A stretch of DNA of 24,666 bases from Tubiluchus corallicola (Eukaryota; Priapulida; Priapulimorpha; Priapulimorphida; Tubiluchidae): assembly GCA_030141605.1 (NCBI GenBank), contig JAQGDQ010001103.1:37935-62600 (forward strand). Direction: 5' to 3'. The position numbers and the translations under genes were made by a program. Under the pieces are notes generated by a model. That model ran no database searches. It was given only the letters and a program-made list of their open reading frames with translations, and was not told the origin of the DNA. Position 1 is the first letter of the stretch, and each line of letters starts with the position of its first letter. Positions 7,200 through 14,297 of this stretch are shown here, piece after piece.

Positions 7200-8714
7200 T
7201 CACAATTGCTCTTCAGACTTCCTTCCAGAACGCTCTTGCATTTCTATGTCTTCTTCTTTTCCCAGCTTCCTATTCTTCAGCTTCATCATTATTAGCCTGT
7301 ACAAAATCCATAGAATCAATGCATTAACTTCAATAAACGTAGCTACTGTCATCAGCCACAGCCAGTCCTTGGCAGAGGAGTAATCTTCATACCAATGAAG
7401 AGGTTCTATCTCGTGGTGGGAGATCAGGAGGGCGTGGGTCTTGTTTATTAAAGCGTTTATTTCATCCGTGTAGCTGGTTAGGTTGTGACTCTCTAGCTTT
7501 GGAATCCAGCTTTCGATTCGATGGAGAGTGTCACTACAACGGAGGAAATAGCCCGGTAAGTGATACTCTTTAACTTTTTTGCATGTCAAAACCAAGCTAG
7601 AGTTCTTAGGTATTGTTCTTTCTGATACTCCTGTGTAAGTGGACACAGTTCTTAAGGAGTAACTAGCTTGTTTTTGAACCAACCAACCGCCCATGAGTGT
7701 TACAACGCCCCAGCTTTCAGGTGACCTCTCATATTTTACAGATTTATCAAAAGGCTGTGTCTCCAGGTAATTTGGGCAAATAACGACATTAAGATCCTGA
7801 CATGTTCCAGGAGGGATGATCTTAATATCACTGACGCCTAAAATCATACTAAAAGGATTCCCATGGATTACCCAGGTCCCTCCCTTAACTACAGGAACAT
7901 TCCTTGTTTTGACATGTACCTTTCCTGGCGCTTGGACAATTTCTCTTACGTTGACCAACATCCATAATGTCTTTGGCTCGGATTTAATCACGATGGCTCG
8001 ACTAGCACCATAGGATAGAGGGATACTATGGCTAGAATTTGACATAAGGTGATGGAATTGAGTAGGACTGATTAAAAGGGGGTCTATTTTAGATGATGTA
8101 ATGGATTTTAATCCATGTCCATATCGAATCGAGTTAAGGTAATCGTGAAGGCTTGTCATATCGTTGGAATGCACCACCAATAGCTTTTGAACATTTGCAT
8201 CTATCCTACCCACAAACCTTTCTAGTTTTTCAAGGTTATGTCCCAGAATTCTTATTTCTTTGTTTGCTACTTCTATCTCATGTTTTATAACTCCTTGATT
8301 GTTTCTCAGTTCGCTCATCTTTCTATTAAGTGAATTGATCTCAGCTCTATTTGTAGCTCCTAACGCTAGGGCAGCTGTAGCCTCTGCCATTGCTGCGCCA
8401 GATACAATTAGACCCAAGAATCTTTTTTTCCGGTTGCCGTCAGTCGAGGAGTTGTCTAGGTTTGGATCTTTGAAGAGGTCATAATGGATATCCCAGGCGT
8501 AAGTCATATCAACCTTTACCACTTTATATGACTGTGTCACCTGATATCCGATGGGTTTGGGGTCGGTGATTATAATTCCGTAAGAGGCTAATGCATCCTG
8601 ATGTTTATAAATAATCTCTTGGGATAGCTGCGGAATAATGCTATTCACGCTTACTATGGTTCCGTGTGCAACGGTTAAGAGAGAAGAAATGGTTATGATA
8701 GTGTAGTAATCCAT
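7200..8714 (-). CDS. Intact class I viral fusion glycoprotein-like gene (Env/F-like)
   Basis: The ATG at 8714 opens a single 504-codon exon with no stops. A longer frame from 8726 would need GTG, so 8714 was chosen. Residues 1-22 are a hydrophobic signal peptide. RKKR at 95-98 is a furin site and is followed at once by FLGLIVSGAAMAEATAALAL (99-118), an Ala/Gly-rich fusion peptide. Residues 121-182 form a strong heptad coiled coil. LLISPTQF (213-220) resembles the LLSP/LLTP motif of baculovirus F and errantivirus Env. Four cysteines (305, 313, 378, 393) are all in the C-terminal subunit. A second helical stretch spans 398-435, a membrane anchor about 451-475, and a short charged tail 476-504. 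Five N-glycosylation sequons lie at 88, 226, 371, 411 and 424. The layout matches Env/F proteins of Baculo_F type in length, while the fusion peptide is also paramyxovirus-like. Neighbouring virus-like genes are decayed; this one is not. Confidence 0.78.
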   Translation of the reverse strand: MDYYTIITISSLLTVAHGTIVSVNSIIPQLSQEIIYKHQDALASYGIIITDPKPIGYQVTQSYKVVKVDMTYAWDIHYDLFKDPNLDNSSTDGNRKKRFLGLIVSGAAMAEATAALALGATNRAEINSLNRKMSELRNNQGVIKHEIEVANKEIRILGHNLEKLERFVGRIDANVQKLLVVHSNDMTSLHDYLNSIRYGHGLKSITSSKIDPLLISPTQFHHLMSNSSHSIPLSYGASRAIVIKSEPKTLWMLVNVREIVQAPGKVHVKTRNVPVVKGGTWVIHGNPFSMILGVSDIKIIPPGTCQDLNVVICPNYLETQPFDKSVKYERSPESWGVVTLMGGWLVQKQASYSLRTVSTYTGVSERTIPKNSSLVLTCKKVKEYHLPGYFLRCSDTLHRIESWIPKLESHNLTSYTDEINALINKTHALLISHHEIEPLHWYEDYSSAKDWLWLMTVATFIEVNALILWILYRLIMMKLKNRKLGKEEDIEMQERSGRKSEEQL

Positions 8715-8808
8715 TTTGACTTCCACATCGCTTTGTCATCGCTTTACCACATGTGCAATTGCCATACGTGTAGATCTGATTTGATACATCACATTTCTCT
8801 ACATACAA

Positions 8809-9003
8809 TCAGGGTTCTGTTAGATCTATGGCAACTAATGATCCATAGCAACTCTTAGGTTCACAGTGGTAAGCGATGGGATCTTGGGGCTTAACCGAAC
8901 AATGCTTTAACAAGGCTCTTCTTAGATTCTCAGTCTCATTATACATGTGTCTGATTGAGAGACATGCAACAGCATGAATCAAGATTATCAACACTTGAAA
9001 CAT
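8809..9003 (-). CDS. Short secreted Cys-containing ORF upstream of the fusion protein
   Basis: The ATG at 9003 starts a 64-codon frame with a clear signal peptide, MFQVLIILIHAVACL, followed by an N-glycosylation sequon (NET) and three cysteines (HC, HC, SC). The frame stops with TGA at 8811-8809. The same frame then stays open for about 50 more codons into the start of the fusion-protein gene, and its first 30 codons past the stop carry four further cysteines in KC, NCTC and RC. The original product was therefore probably longer and either interrupted by a nonsense mutation or made by readthrough. It sits 95 bases before the fusion-protein ATG. It may be a secreted or surface-subunit glycoprotein of the same virus-like element. 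No family was recognised. Confidence 0.5.
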   Translation of the reverse strand: MFQVLIILIHAVACLSIRHMYNETENLRRALLKHCSVKPQDPIAYHCEPKSCYGSLVAIDLTEP

Positions 9004-9751
9004 CTTCACTGTAATAGTATCTCAGTGTTTGCAGGCATCTTTGTGTGCGTTCTTCTTGTTTGTGTTCTATCGCAAAATATGCCACATAACGCACATTTTA
9101 ATTCTCTACGAACTAGCCAAATGTCAGTGTGCAGTTTCATTTGTGTTGTTGTGGCAATACTTTTGTGCTAATGGAGATTAATTAGTTAATGAATTCCCGA
9201 CTACGAGAGCTTCGGTCGAAGCTGTAACGATGAATCCCAGGTCGACCTTGATCCACGAAATACGCGCTGTGAAGTAGATCTTTATCTCCCTAGTTTTCTA
9301 GCACGGCTCTGCAGTAAGCCTTTTCAGTGTGATGATGTTCTGTGCCTGGCTGAAAATATATATTTATATAATGAACGGTAGTTAAATGTAGACTAATAAC
9401 AAGATTCGCTAGAAATACTAATGTTTAGCACGCCTCTGCAATAAACCTATATTCTTATCTCATTACACGTGTGACTAATGATGACTTATCTCGTTTGTTT
9501 GCTCGGATAACAGTAATTCCATTTGGTAGCTGCAGGCGTGACCAGTTTAAGAATACAATGTTAAGCAGTTGTTAACAGTTTCAGATGATTTAAGATGTTA
9601 AAACTATGTGCTTTTCTTGCTCCCATGTTACTTTCGCCATTGTTATAACAGCCCAATTTTCCATTTGTTCCGTTGCCGCCAATGTCCATGGTAGTTCAAC
9701 AGGGTATAGGAATCTCATGTGATTGGCTGTGGCCCAATTTGAAATAACACG
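9004..9751. other. Intergenic stretch in the virus-like block
   Basis: No frame longer than 65 codons with plausible composition was found. It contains a 16-bp palindrome (separate entry), an AT-rich run around 9354-9374, and two imperfect copies of TAGCACGGCTCTGCAGTAA (about 9298 and 9427). A plus-strand hydrophobic frame at 8974-9171 is judged to be a shadow. Confidence 0.5.
9208..9223. repeat. Perfect 16-bp inverted repeat
   Basis: AGCTTCG (9208-9214) and CGAAGCT (9217-9223) are exact complements around GT. This is too tight for a stable RNA hairpin but is a perfect DNA palindrome except for the central two bases. Confidence 0.7.
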
Positions 9752-10339
9752 TCACCTTTCAACTTCCTCCAAATATGGGGCTTGCCCATCCCAATGTTGA
9801 GTAATATCTCTCGGCGCGTTATATTCTTGTAAGTACCACTGCCAACGACAGTCCCTCGGCCCAGGTCTAACAGGTGTTCCAGTAAAGCCCTCTGCCCTTT
9901 TAGTGTCCATCGTGTATATCTTGATACCTCTAGCCGGTTTAACTGGCTGTGTTCCTCTATACAGAGAATAAGGTCTTCCAAGGACACTGCCTGGTTCAAC
10001 TGTTACGGGTTTCTCTAGAGCATCCTCCATCTCTTTAGCAGAATACGGACTGTTCGGATCTCTAAAGAGAACCAAAGCATTCAGTCCGATATTCAAAGCT
10101 CTTGTATCTATTATAGTGTGATCATCGCCCGAAGTAAAGTACGATATAGGATTTAGCCTAATACCTATACTCCACTTCCAGCGGTAATCAACTACCGTGC
10201 CCAGAACACATCGCCATATACCCTGGAAGCTTTCCACTCCGATTGCGTACAATTCACATCCTTTTCGAACCACTGACTCACCGCTATCGGCTGTTAGTAG
10301 GTTTTCCTGCATTTCATCTAAAATGAAATGCTTCTCCAC
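9752..10339 (-). CDS. Unrecognised ORF of about 190 codons in the virus-like block
   Basis: The minus-strand frame is open from just after a TAG at 10342-10340 down to a stop at 9752. It has no ATG until about its tenth codon (DEMQEN), so it may not start on its own. Its first 22 bases overlap, in the +1 frame, the end of the membrane ORF upstream, and the two may be parts of one original reading frame. The product is soluble-looking and rich in Trp, Tyr, Arg and Pro towards the end (CRWQWYLQEYNAP; WDGQAPYLEEV). An SGDDHTIID segment near residue 70 is not accompanied by other polymerase motifs. I do not recognise the family. Its length without stops in AT-rich DNA and its place between virus-like ORFs argue that it is, or was, a real gene. 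Confidence 0.5.
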   Translation of the reverse strand: MEKHFILDEMQENLLTADSGESVVRKGCELYAIGVESFQGIWRCVLGTVVDYRWKWSIGIRLNPISYFTSGDDHTIIDTRALNIGLNALVLFRDPNSPYSAKEMEDALEKPVTVEPGSVLGRPYSLYRGTQPVKPARGIKIYTMDTKRAEGFTGTPVRPGPRDCRWQWYLQEYNAPRDITQHWDGQAPYLEEVER

Positions 10340-10840
10340 CTACTCTTCCAACCACTTCTACCACCGTCTCCCCAGGCTTCCTATCACGGACTACATTATC
10401 CAAAACCTGTTTGATTGACTGTGACTTGAAGTGGTTGGCCATTTCCAGCAAAAATTGGCGTGCAATCAGAGGGGCTGATAGAACAACTTGGTCCATATCC
10501 ATTCCTTTCTGTATCATGGCGTGGGTTTGTTCCATCTGCTCCGAAAAGCCACTCTTTGGGTTGGATGTCTCGGCCCCCACTACTCCAAAGTCTATGGCTA
10601 AACCAGCCACCCCGATTATCATAGCAACTATTCCAACTCTCCGATACCCCATCATAAAGGTGATGTATCCAAGAGCGACAATAGCCACATACGATATCCA
10701 TTCTGACACATTGAGTAACCTAGACAATCTGCTGCCAATAGCTGTAAGCCCATCCATCGCTGCATGGCCTATATTGGAAAAGAATCCACCGGTGTGGCGC
10801 TGCACAACGCCCAAACCTTTGTCCGTCCATTTGCCAGCCT
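10314..10840 (-). CDS. Membrane ORF with two transmembrane segments, 5' side merged with satellite
   Basis: About 174 codons of non-repeated minus-strand frame end at TGA 10316-10314. Counting from 10840, residues 18-42 are a Gly/Ala-rich amphipathic stretch. Residues 47-64 (ISYVAIVALGYITFMMG) and 68-89 (GIVAMIIGVAGLAIDFGV) are membrane segments separated by a YRR turn. Residues 95-150 are soluble and helical, and the end is VVEVVGRVGGEAF. The frame stays open upstream into satellite B modules to 11465, so the true start has been replaced or lies in the repeat. The hydrophobic hairpin plus amphipathic helix resembles membrane-anchoring segments of viral replication or structural proteins, but no specific family was recognised. 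It overlaps the next ORF by 22 bases, in the +1 frame. Confidence 0.5.
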
Positions 10841-10917
10841 TCTGGGAACATTTCTGTCGATTTTTTTTGCCTAATGCATGGTCTCCTTGGTACATCAGAC
10901 AGATGCACGTACAAACC

Positions 10918-11145
10918 TTATTCCACACCACACCAACGAAATAAAAAGATTTGGTTATTTTTGAGTCTTCTGGGTCTTCTGAATTGAAAATTGCCATTAT
11001 AGCCTGGCATAAAACAATCACAAAATGGCTCTTTAAGTTGTCAGAACAAAACCTGTCATTTTCAATAAACTCTGGGAACATTCCTGTTGCTTTTTTGCAT
11101 AATGCATGGTCTCCTTCATACATCAGACAGATGCAAGTACAAACC
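10918..11145. repeat. B module (first complete copy; all copies listed)
   Basis: B is 228 bp, exactly 76 codons, and remains open in one minus-strand frame and one plus-strand frame. Complete copies start at 10918, 11664, 12152, 12834, 13322, 14068, 14298, 14526, 14815, 15366, 15984, 16535, 16826, 17054, 17343, 17894, 18512, 19063, 19354, 19907, 20525, 21207 and 21499. The minus frame contains the words MFPEFIENDRFCSDN and a hydrophobic SHFVIVLCLAIMAIF. Some neighbours are directly adjacent B-B pairs or triples (14068-14751, 16826-17279). The copy at 14068 and the partial copy at 10841 share the same variant (TTTCTGTCGATTTTTTTTGCC), which links the two places. Confidence 0.9.
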
Positions 11146-11209
11146 TTATTCCACATCTGGAGATTTGTAATAGTCTCCACGGTACGTAAGATTGATGCAA
11201 ATGCAAACT
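11146..11209. repeat. A module (representative copy)
   Basis: The 64-bp unit holds GGAGA (11159-11163) and TCTCC (11174-11178), a 5-bp stem around a 10-base loop, then CGGTACGTAAGATTG and the octamer ATGCAAAT (11195-11202) followed by GCAAAC. Because 64 is not a multiple of three, successive A units change reading frame. Variants of 63 bp (GGAGATTGTAATAG) and 67 bp (GATGATGCAAGTG) recur at fixed places in the higher-order repeats. Confidence 0.92.
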
Positions 11210-11468
11210 TTATTCCATTTCCGGGGATTTGTAATAGTCTCCATGGTGCGTAAGATTGATGCAACTGCAAACGTTCTTCCACATCCGGAGCTTTGTAATA
11301 GCCTCCACGGTACATAAGATTGATGATGCAAGTGCAAACCTTATTCCACATCTGGAGATTTGTAATTGTCTCCATGGTACGTAAGATTAATGCAAATGCA
11401 AACCTTATTCCACATCTGGAGATTTGTATTAGTCTCCATGGTACATAAGCTTGATGAAAATGCAAACC

Positions 11469-11600
11469 TTACTCTACATCCAGAGATTTGCAATCCCTAG
11501 AGGTTTACCTGGTATTTCTAAAACAAGAGACATGTCTAGTGAAATATCCGGAGATTTGTAATAGTCTCCACGGTACGTAAGATTGATGCAAATTCAAGCC
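11469..11600. repeat. C module (representative copy)
   Basis: The 132-bp unit starts TTACTCTACATCCAGAGATT and has CCCTAGAGGTTTACCTGG and TTCTAAAACAAGAGACATG before returning to an A-like end. It contains AGACATGTCT (11528-11537), a perfect 10-bp palindrome. About 15 copies occur, at about 11469, 12020, 12639, 13190, 13873, 15236, 15789, 16340, 17764, 18317, 18868, 19777, 20330, 21010 and 21855. Those at 15236, 17764 and 19777 belong to a variant subtype that has lost the palindrome. Confidence 0.88.
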
Positions 11601-13808
11601 TTATTCCACATCCGGAGATTGTAATAGTCTCTGTTGTACATCAGACGGATGCATGTACAAACCTTATTCCACACCACACCAACGAAATTAAAAGATTTGG
11701 TTATTTTTGAGTCTTCCGAGTCTTCTGAGTTGAAAATTGCATTTATAGCCAAGCATAAAACAATCACAAAATGGCTCTTGAAGTTGTCAGAACAAAACCT
11801 GTCATTTTCAATAAACTCTGGGAACATTCCTGTTGCTTTTTTGCATAATGCATGGTCTCCTTCATACATCAGACAGATGCAAGTACAAACCTTATTCCAC
11901 ATCTGGAGATTTGTAATAGTCTCCATGGTACGTAAGATTGATGCAAATGCAAACTTTATTCCATTTCCGGGGATTTGTAATAGTCTCCATGGTGCGTAAG
12001 ATTGATGCAAATGCAAACCTTACTCTACATCCAGAGATTTGCAATCCCTAGAGGTTTACCTGGTATTTCTAAAACAGGAGACATGTCTAGTGAAATATCC
12101 GGAGATTTGTAATAGTCTCCACGGTACGTAAGATTTGTGCACGTACAAACCTTATTCCACACCACACCAACAAAATAAAAAGATTTGATTATTTTTGAGT
12201 CTTCCGAATCTTCTGAGTTTAAAATTGCATTTATAGCCTGGCATAAAACAATCACAAAATGGCTCTTGAAGTTGTCAGAACAAAACCTGTCATTTTCAAT
12301 AAACTCTGGGAACATTCCTGTTGCGTTTTTGCATAATGCATGGTCTCCTTCATACATCAGACAGATGCAAGTGCAAACCTTATTCCACATCTGGAGATTT
12401 GTAATAGTCTCCATGGTACGTAAGATTGATGCAAATGCAAACGTTCTTCCACATCCGGAGCTTTGTAATAGCCTCCACGGTACATAAGATTGATGATGCA
12501 AGTGCAAACCTTATTCCACATCTGGAGATTTGTAATTGTCTCCATGGTACGTAAGATTAATGCAAATGCAAACCTTATTCCACATCTGGAGATTTGTATT
12601 AGTCTCCATGGTACATAAGATTGATGAAAATGCAAACCTTACTCTACATCCAGAGATTTGCAATCCCTAGAGGTTTACCTGGTATTTCTAAAACAAGAGA
12701 CATGTCTAGTGAAATATCCGGAGATTTGTAATAGTCTCCACGGTACGTAAGATTGATGCAAATTCAAGCCTTATTCCACATCCGGAGATTGTAATAGTCT
12801 CTGTTGTACATCAGACGGATGCATGTACAAACCTTATTCCACACCACACCAACGAAATTAAAAGATTTGGTTATTTTTGAGTCTTCCGAGTCTTCTGAGT
12901 TGAAAATTGCATTTATAGCCAGGCATAAAACAATCACAAAATGGCTCTTTAAGTTGTCAGAACAAAACCTGTCATTTTCAATAAACTCTGGGAACATTCC
13001 TGTTGCTTTTTTGCATAATGCATGGTCTCCTTCATACATCAGACAGATGCAAGTACAAACCTTATTCCACATCTGGAGATTTGTAATAGTCTCCACGGTA
13101 CGTAAGATTGATGCAAATGCAAACTTTATTCCATTTCCGGGGATTTGTAATAGTCTCCATGGTGCGTAAGATTGATGCAAATGCAAACCTTACTCTACAT
13201 CCAGAGATTTGCAATCCCTAGAGGTTTACCTGGTATTTCTAAAACAGGAGACATGTCTAGTGAAATATCCGGAGATTTGTAATAGTCTCCACGGTACGTA
13301 AGATTTGTGCACGTACAAACCTTATTCCACACCACACCAACAAAATAAAAAGATTTGATTATTTTCGAGTCTTCCGAATCTTCTGAGTTTAAAATTGCAT
13401 TTATAGCCTGGCATAAAACAATCACAAAATGGCTCTTGAAGTTGTCAGAACAAAACCTGTCATTTTCAATAAACTCTGGGAACATTCCTGTTGCGTTTTT
13501 GCATAATGCATGGTCTCCTTCATACATCAGACAGATGCAAGTGCAAACCTTATTCCACATCTGGAGATTTGTAATAGTCTCCATGGTACGTAAGATTGAT
13601 GCAAATGCAAACGTTCTTCCACATCCGGAGCTTTGTAATAGCCTCCACGGTACATAAGATTGATGATGCAAGTGCAAACCTTATTCCACATCTGGAGATT
13701 TGTAATTGTCTCCATGGTACGCAAGATTGATGCAAATGCAAACCTTATTCCACATCTAGAGATTTGTATTAGTCTCCCTGGTACGTAAGATTAATGCAAA
13801 TGCAAACT
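11469..13808. repeat. 1170-bp higher-order repeat, two full copies plus flanking partial copies
   Basis: Copy 1 is 11469-12638 and copy 2 is 12639-13808. Both have the module order C-A-B-A-A-C-B-A-A-A-A with lengths 132, 63, 228, 64, 64, 132, 228, 64, 67, 64 and 64, which sum to 1170. The two copies differ at only a few bases by eye (for example the AGTCTCCATGG/AGTCTCCCTGG change near 13777). A partial copy precedes (11274-11468), and a third begins at 13873 after one extra A module. Confidence 0.92.
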
Positions 13809-14297
13809 TTATTCCACATCTGGAGATTTGTATTAGTCTCCATGGTACATAAGATTGATGCAAATGCAAACCTTACTCTACATTCAGAGATTTGCAATCC
13901 CTAGAGGTTTACCTGGTATTTCTAAAACAAGAGACATGTCTAGTGAAATATCCGGAGATTTGTAATAGTCTCCACGGTACGTAAGATTGATGCAAATTCA
14001 AGCCTTATTCCACATCCGGAGATTGTAATAGTCTCTGTTGTACATCAGACGGATGCATGTACAAACCTTATTCCACACCACACCAACGAAATTAAAAGAT
14101 TTGGTTATTTTTGAGTCTTCCGAGTCTTCTGAGTTGAAAATTGCATTTATAGCCAAGCATAAAACAATCACAAAATGGCTCTTGAAGTTGTCAGAACAAA
14201 ACCTGTCATTTTCAATAAACTCTGGGAACATTTCTGTCGATTTTTTTTGCCTAATGCATGGTCTCCTTGGTACATCAGACAGATGCACGTACAAACC

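Noticed and set aside
7816-8484. Plus-strand frames opposite the fusion-protein gene
   Set aside because: They lie wholly within the 504-codon minus-strand gene, which explains their openness.
8974-9171. Plus-strand hydrophobic 65-codon frame
   Set aside because: It overlaps the signal-peptide ORF on the opposite strand and shows no continuation, homology or context; a shadow.
9752-10339. GDD triplet in the ~190-codon ORF as an RNA polymerase motif C
   Set aside because: No motif A (DxxxxD) or motif B (SGxxxT) is present at suitable distances and the hydrophobic context of motif C is missing.
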